From NCBI GenBank assembly GCA_020736575.1, contig JAGPYM010000001.1, positions 186,001 to 250,000 of the forward strand: 64,000 nt of DNA, in the 5' to 3' direction. This stretch comes from Thelonectria olida (lineage: Eukaryota; Ascomycota; Sordariomycetes; Hypocreales; Nectriaceae). Of the stretch, positions 23,597 to 36,442 are shown piece after piece (positions within the stretch are counted from its first letter, which is position 1; each line of letters begins with the position of its first letter). Under the pieces are notes generated by a model that ran no database searches, was not told the origin of the DNA, and saw nothing but the letters and a program-made list of their open reading frames with translations. The position numbers were made by a program, and so were the translations under genes.

Positions 23597-25771
23597 GGTG
23601 ACGGTTCGCGAATGCTGTCGCGCAGCAGACAGCCGTTGTCTTGTTGGCTAAGACGGCGATTGTGGATAGGGAGGGCCAGTGACAAAATGCCAAAAAGATG
23701 ATTCTCCCAGAAGTAATGGAGAAATGAAAGAAAAAACGAGAAGATTGGAGAACTGGGTGGGCGCGAGGAAGAACCTTTAAGGCAACTCCAAACTCTCACG
23801 GATTTTTTGGAGATCGCAGCTCCAGCACACGTTCAGTTCAGCCTGGTCGCGACAGGCCGGTGGATCTCGGATTAAGTATTCTTCCGATATCGAAGAGAAA
23901 CTGAAGACAGGTCAAAGCTCGAGCATTTTTGTTCCATGATATTATGTCATCAATCCTCCTTAGGCACAACGTTAAATCGTAGTTAGGAAGGGTTTAGACA
24001 CCCATGAGGAGACGACGAAACATGTGAAAAGCATTGTTTTCTCGTCATGCAACATGTAATTAGTCTATGCGCGTAGGTTTTACCGTTCGCCGACATATCT
24101 ACGACACTTTACACAATACTGTACCTGTTATGAATGTTTTATGCGAGAATGATAGCTCTTGCAGCAGTGGCGCAGTCGTTCTATGCATGCCACAAAGTGT
24201 CCCATTCAGAATCCATTCCATCTGCCTGGTCGGCGGGAGTTGGATCTCAACCACGAACCAAGAACGAGAGATGGAGAAATGCCCATTCCTGAACGAGGGT
24301 CACCACGCAAGATTCTTGCAAAGTAACCACCCCGACGAGGGGCATTCGTCCCCATAACTAGCGAGAGTGACACGCAGACCCCTAGTTATCTATCCATTTA
24401 CCTGACGCAGGTTTGGGAACCCGTCTAAGCGCCTACGGTAGAAGTGGAAGCGCACCCAACAGGCTAACATGGACCCAAGGGGCATGCCCCATTAATGCTC
24501 CATGCATTTGTCCTTTGGGCATCCGTGCTGAACCGATAGGCTCAGTTGTTGGCCAATCAGGGAAGAAACGATGCTCTCTGAGACGTGCAAGACTTGATAT
24601 TGTGTCGAATGGACATGAGATTTGTTCGAGAAACAGCATCCGCGGCGTCTGAATGGTGGTGTCCGGCCATGAATCAAGCCACGACAGCCACGATTCATTC
24701 ATCCAGCGCCTCGCAGGCTATCGTATCAATATCAAGAAGTCATATAGCCCTGCCTACCTGAGACGGCCGAGCCCGAGTGGTCCGCCACCTAACCCCAAGC
24801 GCCATCGCGGCCGTCCAGAGTACAGGGCAAGCAGGTCCCTCAGCCGCCTCCTTCAGCATTTGGGCCTCAACTCGACGCGATTATGCGTTGAGGTCTTGAC
24901 TCCTTTGACGGATGCCCCAGACCCAAGGCCCACCTTTGCTCCCAAGCTCCTAACCGATCCGGTGATTGTCTCTCTTGGTGATTGAGTCTTGCGTTTTAAA
25001 AAGGTGCTGGGCGATCGTTCTCTCTCCTTCTTTCTTCTCGCACGCCTTTTTGCCGCCAACTTGATCGCTCCTTTGTTTGCTGTGCCGAAGGTCCAAGGTA
25101 CCTGAGCCCAGTCCTGACCGACCGATCTCACGGTCCAGCGCGAAGCCAGCCACTCCCATCACGTTATCCTTGGCCCGAACCCCGCCCTGACCCTGAACAA
25201 GCGCAACACCATCAGTGATAGACGACGGAACATTCGTCCGCAGTGCATTTATTTCTTCATTCACCGTTCAAAGAAATCCACCTCTACGATCGAGCAGTAC
25301 AAAGGCCAAGGCCGCTCTGTCTCGCATCTGAGTTTCTCCACCAGCAGCCAGCATTTGGTCCATCTCTGGTGTAACCCAACTTCGCCAGTCGCCAGTGCCC
25401 CCCCCCCCCCGACCCGTCGCTGCAGCGCGCCTCGCCTCGTCCGTGCCTTAAACCACGTCCTTCCCGTCCCTGCAGCATCCGACCAGGAATTTCGACCCGG
25501 CGACTCACCCAGTCACCTCCCGATCGTCCCTGTCTCAGTCCCACCGACCACAGAAGCCAGTCAACTTTCTGTGTATCGCTGCACATACTCCTACGCTCCT
25601 GAGCGCTGTTGTCCTCCGTCGTCCATCGCCGTTCCATTCTTCACCGCGGGGGAACGTCCGCCACCACCACCTGGTTGGTCTGACCCTGAGCCTCACCCCA
25701 GGCAGCACGACGCCTCAAAACCGACCCTCATATATATTGCCAAACGAGCATCGTCTCGCCCGCTGCCCATC
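23597..25771. promoter_or_regulatory. Divergent promoter region, SPT6 / STE7-type MAPKK
   Basis: About 2.2 kb between outward-facing starts. From about 24990 to 25771 the plus strand is pyrimidine-rich and includes a 13-C run at 25398-25410, consistent with a long MAPKK leader. A 110-codon ATG frame at 24653-24985 has no recognisable motif and is not called. Confidence 0.45.
25398..25410. repeat. Poly-C tract (13 C)
   Basis: Thirteen consecutive C on the plus strand, in the pyrimidine-rich stretch about 360 bp upstream of the MAPKK start. Confidence 0.9.
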
Positions 25772-27428
25772 ATGGCCGACCCTTTTGCCCCGCGCTCCAT
25801 GAAGCGCAAAAACGTCAAAGGTCTTGCCCTAAAGGCTGCCCCTCAACCCCCACCAACGGCCGAGAACAGCCGACACGACTTCGATTCACGGGATGACGGT
25901 GGGAAAGACGGACAGTTGGAGATTGGCATCGAGTACAAGCTGGACCTCCGGCCCGACGATCTTGAAATTTTGAAGGAGCTAGGCTCCGGTAATGGAGGCA
26001 CCGTCAGCAAGGTCAAGCACCTTACAACAGGGACCGTCATGGCCCGAAAGGTACGTCTAGTGCCCCCCTTTGCCGAAACAACATCCACCTTACTCACGTA
26101 TCAACAGGTTATTCACGTCGAGGCCAAGAGAGAGATGCGGAAGCGAATCGTGCGAGAACTTCAGATCATGCACGGGTGTCACTCCGACTATATTGTGACA
26201 TTTTACGGCGCTTTCTTGAACCCCAACAACGATGTCATCATGTGTATGGAGTACATGGATGTTGGGTAGGTCCTTCGAGTCGTTGGAGGCAAGTTATCAG
26301 CAGAGCTAACCTTATAACCATAGGTCCCTCGATCGAGTCTCGAGGGTTTTTGGCCCCGTCCGTGTCGACGTCCTGGGCAAGATCGCAGAGGCTACCCTTG
26401 GTGGATTGACGTACCTCTACACCAAGCACCACATTATGCATCGAGACATTAAGCCATCAAACATTCTAGTCAACTCCCGAGGCCACATCAAGTTGTGTGA
26501 CTTTGGTGTCTCCGGCGAACTTATCAACTCCATCGCTGACACCTTCGTTGGCACTTCCACCTACATGGCCCCTGAGAGAATTCAAGGTGAAAAATACACC
26601 GTCAAGTCTGACGTCTGGAGTTACGGTCTCAGCATCATGGAGCTTGCCATTGGCAAGTTTCCTTTCGCCGTGAGCGAGCAGCTTTCGGATGGCGACTGCG
26701 AACCAGCTGGTATTCTGGATCTTCTACAACAGATCGTCCACGAGCCCGCACCCAAGCTACCCAAGAGCGATGCCTTCCCTAGCATTCTTGAGGATATGAT
26801 TCAGAAATGTCTTTACAAGGAACCCGAGCTGCGACCAACCCCGCAAGAACTTTTTGTGAGTGATCTGGCACCCGTCTGTCTATTGTTCCAGCACTAATAG
26901 GAGCAGGACCGCGACCCATTCGTCCAGGCAGCCAAGAGGACACCAGTCGATCTTAGAGAGTGGGCTTTTGGCCTTATGGAACGTGATAACCGCAAGTCCC
27001 ATCTCGCACCTCAGCTCTCTCCCGCCACCCAAGAACTCCTCCGTTCAAGCGATTCGCCCACCTACCAGAACCAGACTGATGATCGAGGCGTCCACACTCC
27101 CACCTCGGGCGAGATCCCCATCGCAGGGGCTGGAATCGTCTCGCCTCGCGACCAGTACGCCTCCAACCGTCCTCCCGTCAGCGCACACCCCGGTCTCGGA
27201 TCCAGGGGCATCTCCGCAAACTCGATACCCAAGATGTCCGGCTATCCAGAGAGCGCCGGCCCTGGCAGTGCAGGCGGCAATACTTTCAGCCTGCCGGTGC
27301 GTCCTGCTCCCCCTGGTGGAGGTCTCCCTCCTCCTCCGCCCCGAAAGGAGACTCCAGATGAGTTGCGAAGGGAGAACCGGAGGCAGGCAACATTCGGCCT
27401 GCCCCCGAACCCGGGATATGGTGTATAG
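25772..27428 (+). CDS. STE7: MAP kinase kinase of the STE7/MST7/MEK-2 type, 496 aa
   Basis: Dual-specificity kinase that activates the Fus3/Kss1-class MAPK controlling mating, hyphal fusion and invasive growth. Exons: 25772-26050, 26108-26265, 26324-26855 and 26907-27428; introns of 57, 58 and 51 bp. The N-terminal [11 protein letters not shown] (residues 10-20) fits a MAPK docking site: a basic patch then Leu-x-Leu. The kinase domain has a Gly-rich loop GSGNGG (71-76), catalytic Lys93, HRD Asp187, DFG Asp205 and the activation-loop pair Ser215/Thr219 in SIADT, the sites a MAPKKK would phosphorylate. APERI follows. The Pro/Gly-rich tail (PPPPPRKE near the end) and the [19 protein letters not shown] block separate it from Pbs2 and Mkk1. 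The kinase family is certain; the STE7 branch is highly likely. Confidence 0.93.
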
Positions 27429-27854
27429 AGCACCTCGCCCCAGCCTAGGAGTGTCATGCAAAAGTTCTTACCTTCTCCGGCCCCTTGCCGCCCATTCACC
27501 CCGCGGCATGAACCTCTGATGTTCGTTTAGCATATCTGGCGCAGTGTTTGACGTTGTTTATCGTGATCTTTACAGAGATGATCGTTTTCGAATCTCGGCA
27601 CATTTGGTCTCGGTCTATGACTTGGGCTCGCACACCCTGACGCTCTGGGAGACAGCGGTGCGCATCGGCCCTTTTTCTATAGTTGTGTCTGGCCTTGTAA
27701 GAGATGGCCTTCGGATAGTTATTGCACTCATACATGAGAGGTAGATGAATGAATCTGTGTTTTGAGGAATTGTGCTCTTGGCCAGTCCATGTCGTAGCTC
27801 TCCCTATTTTCCATCCATCATAATCCAAGATTTTTGTTTCAGCTCGGGTCCCTA
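27429..27854. other. Convergent 3' flanks, MAPKK / HAD phosphatase
   Basis: A 426-bp tail-to-tail spacer. No gene is visible. Confidence 0.5.
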
Positions 27855-28782
27855 TCAGGGGATGCAAGTCTGCTCGTCATCAAACACCCGTCCAGTAAAT
27901 CCACGTTCCAGAATCTCAACCAGCTCATCCAAAGACTCGATTACCAAGTCTGTATGCGCATGCTCCGCCAAGGCTCGGTTCACATCATTCACCAACAAGA
28001 CGGTGGCAGCACCGGCCTTTCGCCCCGCCGTCATGTCGTCGATGGAGTCGCCCACCATGATGAGCCCCCTTGCGTCGGCAATGCCCCTCTCGTCCTCCAG
28101 GCCCCAGTTCTTGGCGATGTGCAAGATGCCCGCGGGATCGGGCTTGGGCGGGCGAAAGTCGCGGGTCACGACGGGGTGGAACAGGGAGCCCTCGAGGAAC
28201 TTGGTGAGAAGGTTCTGGACGGGGACGTCGAAGTTGCGAGTGCAGATGGCCTTTGGAATGCCCTTGGCGTCGAGGTAGTTCATGAGAGTTAGAAGGCCCG
28301 GTTGGGGGGTCTGGGATTCCATGGCAGTGCGCTCTATGGCGCGGATGGACTCGATGGCACTGGGTTGCTCATGGATTGGCAGGGTCTCGATGTGTTCGAG
28401 GATGTCAACCTTCTTGGAAATGCCAAGAACGGATCTCATTTCCCCGAACATGTAGGTCTGGGGCAAACTGCAAACCGTCAGGACGTTGATAGAAGGGGAA
28501 AGGGTGTCGATTTGGACCAATTGAGGCATATAGAGGGTATGAACGAGAAGCCCGGTGAAGACAAAGGGTGAGGGTTCATGATATCATGACTGCGGGAAGT
28601 CCAGGGTAGGCGGCTCGGATCGACACATCTATGGCGAATATGAAGACGGTGCATGACTGAATCACTCACCAAAGTGTACCGTCCATGTCAAATACTACCC
28701 CTTTCAGCCTCTGGGCACCAGCCGGCAGGTCTTGTGTGCTCTGCTTCAGCGGCACAAATCGTCTTGGAGTGGAAGTAGTCAT
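27855..28782 (-). CDS. HAD-superfamily hydrolase (phosphatase-like), 241 aa
   Basis: Haloacid dehalogenase-fold enzyme, probably a phosphatase acting on a small phosphorylated metabolite; the substrate cannot be read from the sequence. Exons 28670-28782 and 27855-28467 flank a 202-bp intron (GTGAGT donor, TTTGCAG acceptor). The join completes motif I, VVFDMDGTLC, with nucleophile Asp32 and acid/base Asp34. The helical cap follows (YMFGEMRSVLGISKKVDILEHI). Then come motif II at ICTRNFD, the motif III Lys in PPKPDPAGILH, and motif IV MVGDSIDD. Length and motif spacing fit subfamily IA. An ATG inside the intron (28529) is in frame with exon 2, but a product from it would lack motif I. The gene is divergent from the BFA-like gene. 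Confidence 0.85.
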
Positions 28783-30421
28783 GGTGGAGAGGAAGCGGCG
28801 CATGCGGAGGTGAGGGTGAGAACAGTGAGATGAGAAGGCTATGACACGATGTTAGCTACATATCGAAGGACTTGCTCAAGCTCGGTGTTATCTTACTGTA
28901 GATTGAATCCGTGGTTCCTTCAGGTGAGTTGCCAAGAGAGAGTCACTCATCGGGCTGCGAGGGAGGGTGAGGTGAATTGCGACACCACGGCTATGACTTT
29001 CGGGGTGGAGAACGCTCTAAAGACTCGGACCCAAAGTTAAGTGGACAAGTTCACATCCGAATTCGTTTGCGGTTATTACGAATATATGATTAAAAGGCAC
29101 AATCTTTTTGGGGCAGCGAGGCATGGAAGACATTTCTTACAAACAGAAACAAAGGGTCTTCCATGAGGGCGTAGCATGCTTGTTCGCATATTTGATGGGA
29201 AAGTTGTGAGCACAGGAGCGCCATTTTGCGAGCGAATAGCCCCCGCCTACGAAGTACGCGTTAGACTGGGCAATGCTCAGCCGGCTTGGAGGAGACAATA
29301 TATCTGGAGATATAGACAAGGAGAGAAAACAGTCCACGACTATCTTGCAAAGATAAATTATAGGCTTTCGGAGTTTGGGCTTTGTTGATTTGCTGCCTTG
29401 ATCAAGGATGATCTGCGCATGCCGGGGTCTGAGGACTGGTCGACCAACTCAACCCGACTAGACTCGACTAAGCCAGTTCATCAACGGATTCCAAGTCTTT
29501 ACTACGTAGATTCGAGAGCGAAAAGGGAAAACCAATTAAACGATCCGGCCGTCTTATATCTCTACACCATATGATATTGAAGCCCTGGGCACGTGGGTAG
29601 CCACAACCCGTCGATATTGCGGGCTTATCTTGACTATTGAGCACGCGTGACAATTCATCAAGGGCGGCCGTGGCCTTTGACTAACCCAACCCATGGCAGC
29701 CCCGAAAATTCTCGATACATGACACATTCAATCCATGGATGACGTTTTGGTGGCCGGGCTGCCGTATGTAGGGATGAAAGCGAGGAAGGGCTTGAAGGGG
29801 ACCGGGATTCTCGACATGGGAGTGGCTGCCCTGCCGTTTTGGTCCGTGATACACTGAGCAGGGATGAATGGAGCTGGATATGCGAAGTGCGAAGAATGCC
29901 ACTTGATAATGTCCATCGAAATCTGGCACATGTCGTGTTAAGAATGACCAAAAAAGACATTGTTTCTCTCTGGCATCGACGCCCAGGACGGGCGGATCGA
30001 ACCTTCGATGTTCCCAGGTACGAAGACAGGACAGTTAACGGACGGGCCGCTCCATTCAGCCTCCAATCTGCATTGGGAGCTGGGAAGGACGGACCAAGGG
30101 TCGAGGTTGCCTTGTTGGTCTCCACTCGAGCTCAAGCAGGAGCCAAGCCTCAAACAAAGGCGGCGCTAACAAAGCGGGAACAACGCAAGCAGCGTCATCC
30201 GCCAAATCGAAAACATGGACAGAGCCTGCTGCTTCGGGCTTTCCTGAACAGTCCAGCGTGAGACTGCGACTTTGTTCAGTTCATGGGAGCATCGCCAGCC
30301 ATCCATCGACATCCCCGGCCCTCTATACCCGCTGCTTCTCCTATGGAGCCCGTCATTACCAGAGAATGAAGATTGCTGGACCCGAACAACGCACCCAACA
30401 CAACGGCGACGCGAAACTACC
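28783..30421. promoter_or_regulatory. Divergent promoter region, HAD hydrolase / BFA-like membrane protein
   Basis: About 1.6 kb between outward-facing starts. Open frames on both strands (up to 155 codons at 29658-30125, minus) begin at non-ATG codons or show no motif. Nothing else is recognised. Confidence 0.45.
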
Positions 30422-33400
30422 ATGAGCTCTCTCGCGAGCTCCTCCACCGCCGCCTGGCCTCCCAACAAGCGGCCATCGCAACGATCGGTACGAATGCACT
30501 GGTTTTTTCCCGGCTACTCGCAATGCAATAACAGACCCTCCCACGAATGATGCTGACCCATTGGAGTAGAAACTTAAAAACGGAACCTTCATCATCCCCA
30601 GAACCGGTGAGCGATCGAGGCAGGAATTCTCGCTGCGCGCCGCCCCCAACTCCAACATAACCCCAACGTCACATCCGCAACCTGAGTACAGGTCACTAAA
30701 CTCCGCCGAATCGCACAAAGAACGCCTCGAGATCATCACCAATAACACCAAGGTCACTGCCCTCTTGTCTTGGGCATGGCTGCAGTCGGAAGAAGGTCAT
30801 GGCGTCCTCAAGTGCACCTTGGCCTACCTGCTGGGTAGCATGGGCACCTTCTTCCCGCCGCTGTCGAATTTTCTGGGCAACAGAGATGGAAAGCACATCA
30901 CGGCCACCTTGACCGTCTATTTTCACCCTGCCCGGAGTGTAGGAAGTATGCTGGAAGCTGTCGTCATTGCAATTGTTGCCATCATCTACGCCGTGCTCGT
31001 GTCACTTCTATCTATGACCATTGCCGTCATCTTTCGAACGCAACTTGGTATCACGGCAGCTGCACATGCTCTTATTCTCGTGGTATGCATCGGGTTCGGA
31101 CTCGGATTTGTGGGTTGGGTCAAACAGAGGCTCAATAACCCTTTGGTCAACGTTGGCACTACGTTGTGCTCCATCGCCATCATCTCCATCATCACAAAGG
31201 AGGAGGCCGTTCATGGAGGATATTTTGACGATGACAAGATTGTTCAGGTTCTCAAGATGCTTGTCATTGGAATCTCCTTCACCGTTGGTGTCAATGTGCT
31301 TGTTTGGAACGTATCGGCAAGACGAGTGCTGCGAAAATCCGCCATGGCGGGGGCAGCGTCACTGGGTGATAAAGTGTCGTCCATCACGGAAGGATTCCTC
31401 TCTGGAACTGAAGATGAAGTCTGGTCCTCCGACTATTCCCGTGTGTCTGCGAAATACAACAGTGCTTACGCCAAGATGACCAGTGTGATTCGAGAAGCAA
31501 AGTTCGAGCATTACTTCCTTGGTCGGGAAGCCATCTACGCCCTTGATAGAAGACTTGTCAGATCTATCGAGGGGTTGTCTCAAGCCATTGGGGGGTTGCG
31601 AAGTTCGCTTGAGAACCAGTTCACACTGCTTCGAGAGGTGCCATCATTTGCCCAGGGGCAAGACGCAATATCGCCAACATCGTCAATGATTTCTCCCGGC
31701 ATGAACCGCGCCATTTCCGCCTTCTTTGAGAACTCGGTTAGTGGTCTGTCTGTGATCGACGAGTCTGGTGAGAGCGAGGAGGAGCGTCGAATGAACACAA
31801 GAAATAAGTCGGACTCTGCCTTGAACAGCGAGGCACCGATGCAGTCGCCCTCGGATATCTTCGCTGTCTTCATTGAGCTTTTGGGACCTTCGATAAAGTC
31901 ACTGGCCCATACACTAGCTGAGATCCTTCGAGAACCGGCATTTGGCGAAGATCCCAATGCGGACTTTACCGTCAATGAGCAACTAAGGGATAGTCTTCGC
32001 GACGCGCTGAATCTCTACAATTCTGCGAGAGCTGGTTCATTGCAGGAGCTATATCGCGTCATCGAGCTGGGCCGGGCGAGGTCTAAGGAGATCCAAGCGG
32101 ATATTGAGGAGGTTGCTGCTGCTTGTGGTCACTTCTCATTCAGTTTACAGGCAGTCGCCGAGGAGACGGACGCCTATCTGGATGTTCTAGAAGACTTGAA
32201 GTACACAACCGAGAGCTGTAAGCGATCTTGGAGCTGGTTACATATCTGGGAGCGGATTTCTTTCCGAGGATCTAAGAAACAACAACCCGATCCCGAACGC
32301 GAGAGCTTGATTCCGAAGGAGCCACCCGTCAAGAGACTTCGAAAGTCACAGGTTCTTAAGGGAATCCCTGACACGATGGTCCAAAGAAGGGACACCTTCA
32401 GCTGGGACGCGGCGCCACAGGCTAATAAGGTGAAGCGCAACTTCTCCGAGAGGATCCTCAAGATGTCGAGATTCTTAGTGCGAGATGATATTTTGTTTGG
32501 CATCAAAGTTGGGATTGGCGCTCTACTCTGGGCTATGCTTGCCTTTATTCCATCTACACGGCCCATCTACCAGAAATGGAGAGGCGAATGGGGTCTTCTG
32601 TCCTTCATGATTGTCGCCGGTATGACAACTGGCGCTGCAAATACAACTGGAACCGCTCGATTCAAGGGAACCCTTGTTGGTGCGGCTTGTGCTGTCGCAT
32701 CATGGACTCTCAGCCAGGGCGAAGCCATTCCGCTTGTGATTCTCGGCGGCATTGTGGCCCTGTGCAACTTCTACTGGATCCTGGCTATCAAGAACGCTCC
32801 CCTAGGAAGAATTGCTCTGTTGGCGTACAACGTGAGCACGCTCTATGCATACAGCATTTCACAGGAGGTCGACGACGACGATGACGATGAAGGTGGCTCC
32901 AACCCTCTCATCTTTGACATTGCCTTCCATCGAGTAGTTTCAGTCACTCTTGGAATCCTATGGGGTGTCGTCTTCTGTCGTCTTCTTTGGCCGATTTCAG
33001 GACGACGCAAGTTCAGAGAAGGACTCTCTGTTCTCTACCTCCAGATGGGCCTCATCTGGAAGCGAGGACCTCTCACTGTCTCCCTCCACAGCAACAACAC
33101 AATGGACTACATGCGAGAAGGCGAGCAAGCTGCTCTGCAACGTTATGGTATGTGAAATCAGCCTCCGCCTGTGTAATCGAGCCTACTAACACAATCGCTA
33201 GCCTTCAAGCTTAATGCTCTGAGAACTGCTGCAAAGTCTGAATTTGAACTTCGGGGTCCTTTTCCAGACGCAGCCTACACTCGTATAATGCGATCTACAA
33301 AGCACATTCTAGATGGCTTTTATGCTATGCGTTTGATCACACAGAAGCGCAGCAGCCTCTCCGTCGGAGAGCGAGCTTTGCTCGAATTCACTTCGTCCGA

Positions 33401-33725
33401 GAGGATTCGTCTCTGCGAACGCCTCTGCCACGTCTTCCAGGTCCTGGCCTCGTGTATCATGCTCGAGTATCCTTTGACGGACGCCATACCTACTGTAGAG
33501 AACAACAAGGATCGCCTGTTGGGCAAGATTCACCAGTTTCGCAAAGAGCACACGGGCGCGGAGCTCGGCGGCAACGGGGTGGTCTATGTCGAAGAGAAGG
33601 ACTATGCTCTGCTGTATGCGTATACGCTTGTGACGTTGCAGGTCGCGGCCGAGTTGAACAAGGTAAAACATGAGGTGGAGGGATTGTTTGGCGTCCTGCA
33701 CGAGGAGTCTTTACTACTGGAATAA
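30422..33725 (+). CDS. Large membrane protein of the brefeldin A-sensitivity / aromatic acid exporter-like family (DUF2421), 1055 aa
   Basis: Predicted plasma-membrane or endomembrane protein, possibly an exporter; no substrate is known to me. Exons: 30422-30487, 30570-33147 and 33202-33725, with introns of 82 and 54 bp. Two hydrophobic halves flank a long soluble part, as in FUSC-like exporters. The N-terminal half has several helices between about 100 and 280 (AVVIAIVAIIYAVLVSLL, AAHALILVVCIGFGLGFVGW). The C-terminal half runs from about 660 to 800 (FGIKVGIGALLWAMLAFIPS, then IPLVILGGIVALCNFYWILA). An acidic DDDDDDE patch interrupts the latter. The soluble linker is helical, and the last about 200 residues resemble the DUF2421 tail. 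The first exon is short and its start is the least certain part. The family name comes from yeast-type BFA-sensitivity proteins; the transport role is inference. Confidence 0.8.
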
Positions 33726-34062
33726 ACGCATCGTCTTAGTGGTTTCGGAGTTTTGTCTTTTCTCTCCCATGAGGGAGCCCTGGTGGTGAGCGCTTCGACT
33801 TTTCGAGGGTTAGATATCAAGGTATAGGTAGGCATAAGCATAAGCGATGGATTTGCGAAAGGCCACGAAGCACGGAGGGTACTGTACGAACGGCCAATGT
33901 GAAATTAGTTGCTGTTTCTATATTCCGTAGGTAGATATACCCCAACAACATGTTATAGCTGTGGCATGCGCCAATGTTCATCTCGTGTCATTATCCCAAA
34001 TATCCCCATTCGCGCCAGTTCATGCCTTCTGAAGTAGTAGCCCTTATCCTACCTAAGATCCC
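33726..34062. other. Convergent 3' flanks, BFA-like / DPB2
   Basis: A 337-bp tail-to-tail spacer with no visible gene. Confidence 0.5.
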
Positions 34063-36442
34063 CTAAAACGTACATTCCCTGAGCTTGCCCGAACCTCCGA
34101 CTTCGTACTCGATCCATCGACCGACACTTGTGCGTCCGGGGACAAGCACGCTTCCGGGATTCATGACGTGACATCCCTCGTACGTGATGCAAAAGGTCGG
34201 CGCCGTGGTATCGACGAGGACCATGGCTGTAGGTAGAGGGTATAGATGCAGCGCGGACGCATAGTCCCAGTGGACTGGACGAATGGCTTGGCGGAAAGGC
34301 GCGAGGTAGCCTTGGTCCAGGAGAGTCTTGACGAGCTTTTGAGATGTATGGATGTCGTATGGGATGGAGGAGGACGACGATGACGTGGTGGGATCCTCTG
34401 CGTCGACGTCCATGGGTTCCGTGGAAGGTGGCTCCACGAACGAGGTAGGTTCTTGAGTGGACGTCTCCTCGTTGGTCTCGGCGTGGCTGTCCTTTGGCTT
34501 CAACCGGACGGATGTACGCCGCAACCGCGCAGAGAGGTCGTCCCGGAACAGGACAAGCTCGTGGTTAGGGCCGAAGAGAGAGAGCCTGCTCGGGTTGGAA
34601 GTCCATATGGCAGACCCGTCTGATTTCCCGCCAGCCTCCGCATTGGCCGTGGCAAAGGCACGACGGATGCGCGAGGTGAACATGTCAGGAACGGACTTCC
34701 GGGGCAGGGGGACGGAGGCGCCAGCGGTAAAGGATGAGACCCAACCATCGTTGTCGCCGGGGACAAATACAAAGGTCGACGACTGGAGGAGGGTGGGAAA
34801 GTCGCCGAGGGCGGATGCAAGAGCGTCAAAGTATTCTTTGTACTCGATGCTGCCGCCACTACCGCCTCGTGCCATGACGGCGTGCTGGGTGAAGTTGCCT
34901 GTGAGCACGAATGAGAGGGGAGAGGAGCCTTCGGGCTCGGCGGCGTAGATTGCGAGGATTTTGCGAAGGGCCTGAAGAGTGCGCGGCTGGTCGAGGTTGA
35001 GTTCGCCTAGTATTACGATTCGGTTTCGAGAGGGCATTTCGCTTTCTTGTGATGGTGCCGTGAGGAGACGACGCTCAAGTTTGCGCATCTTGTTGCCAAC
35101 AGCTCGTTCACTGCCGACGCCCAAAAAGTCGATCCAGCCAAAACCACCGCCGATGGTCTGGTTCTGCCCACCATCTAGCCCACTGATACCAAGTGTTGCT
35201 TTGCGCTTCTCGCACGGGGGCTGGCCAATGAAGAAGCCTTGGAAACGACCACCGAGTGTTCCTCCGACACCACTGCTTCCGCTGAGACCCTTGCCTACAG
35301 ATTCCTCCTCTTCCTCATACACGCCATCGACGAGGACAATCATGCCCGGGCAAAACCAAGCTGAGTCTTCGGGAATAGCGACAGCCTGGGCGAGATCGAG
35401 AGCAATCGTGCCTGTCATGTCGCTGATGGCAAGGTCGCCAGTGGGGAGGGAGACGAGTTGACCGAGCAGCATGTGGTTACTGCCATGACGACCTAGGAGG
35501 TTTGCGATTGGGGTGAGCTTCAGGGATTGTTGGCTGGAGCGGGAGCGTTGGAGGGTCGGCTTTCGGGAAGAGGAGACGGCGGATGTTTGGAAGGATTCGT
35601 TGCGTAGGAGGCGTTGGTGAATGACGTTGTAGCGATTGCGGAAGACGGTAGTTTTGTGAGATGCGGGAGGTAATAGTGAAGGGGCCGAGGTTTCTCTAGA
35701 CGAGACTTAGTACTCAAACGTAGCCATTGTGGTATGCGCGAATGACTTACCTTTCGAAATGTTTCTTGCCCACATTGTAGCACAGTCTGGGCTGTTCGTA
35801 AGCGTCAATGACCTTAAGCCAAGCTCTGGCATCGTTGAGATCCTCGTCGTCGGCGTCGTTTTCCTCCTGAACGTCTAGTCCTGACATGCCAAAGCTCCGA
35901 TTGCTGTCTTCCCTCGTTAGAATATTGGGTCGTAGTCCCAGCCTCGTGTTTAGCACGTCGTCGTCCTTCAAGTCAAGCATGCTGTCTCCCCGCGGTAGTC
36001 CTCGATTTGGCCCTGTGATTCTGCCACCACTCATGTTTCCCTCTAGTGTTTTGAGGATTCCCTGCAGTTCTTTGCTGCTACCTTCAACAATAACGCCGCC
36101 ATTACAATTCTTCCAACTACGGGCAACCTCCTCCAACACCCGCTCGGCAAGACCTTCTTCGCGCCATCCTGAGCCGCAATGCCGACCAATGAAGGCGGCG
36201 AGTTCTTGTAGCGCTGACGAAGTGAGGGTGAGAGAGTGTTTTTTTGTAAAAGTTCGGAATGCGAGAGGGCGTAACGTCGGGGGAGGGAGGATGATGGGGA
36301 GAATGGCGGCTTTCGGGGCGTTGACGGCGAAGGGCTTGAGGGGATGAACTGGGGTGCCAAAGGCGGGAGAGGACGAAGGAATCGCCGAGGAGGGGATGGG
36401 AGGCCGCTGTTTGCGAAAGATTGGAGCGGGCGTCTTGTCCAT
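34063..36442 (-). CDS. DPB2: DNA polymerase epsilon subunit B (DPB2), 774 aa
   Basis: Essential non-catalytic subunit of the leading-strand replicase, also tying Pol epsilon to CMG helicase through GINS; nuclear. Exons 35751-36442 and 34063-35695, with a 55-bp intron (GTAAGT donor, TCTAG acceptor). The N-terminal part (about 1-150) is a disordered Pro-rich lead followed by a small helical domain. An OB fold lies near residues 320-440 (NHMLLGQLVSLPTGDLAISD, then ALDLAQAV and CPGMIVLVDGVYE). A calcineurin-like phosphoesterase fold follows (IVILGELNLDQPRTLQALRK, FVLTGNFTQ, FVFVPGDNDGW). The metal-binding residues are degenerate, as expected for B subunits, so it is not an active enzyme. An MluI-type box lies upstream in the promoter shared with the next gene. 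Confidence 0.92.

Noticed and set aside
24653..24985. 110-codon ATG frame upstream of the MAPKK
   Set aside because: No recognisable motif, basic/Pro composition typical of chance frames in this leader, and no intron support.
29658..30125. 155-codon minus-strand frame in the HAD/BFA-like spacer
   Set aside because: It starts at GTG, has no motif and no splice partner.
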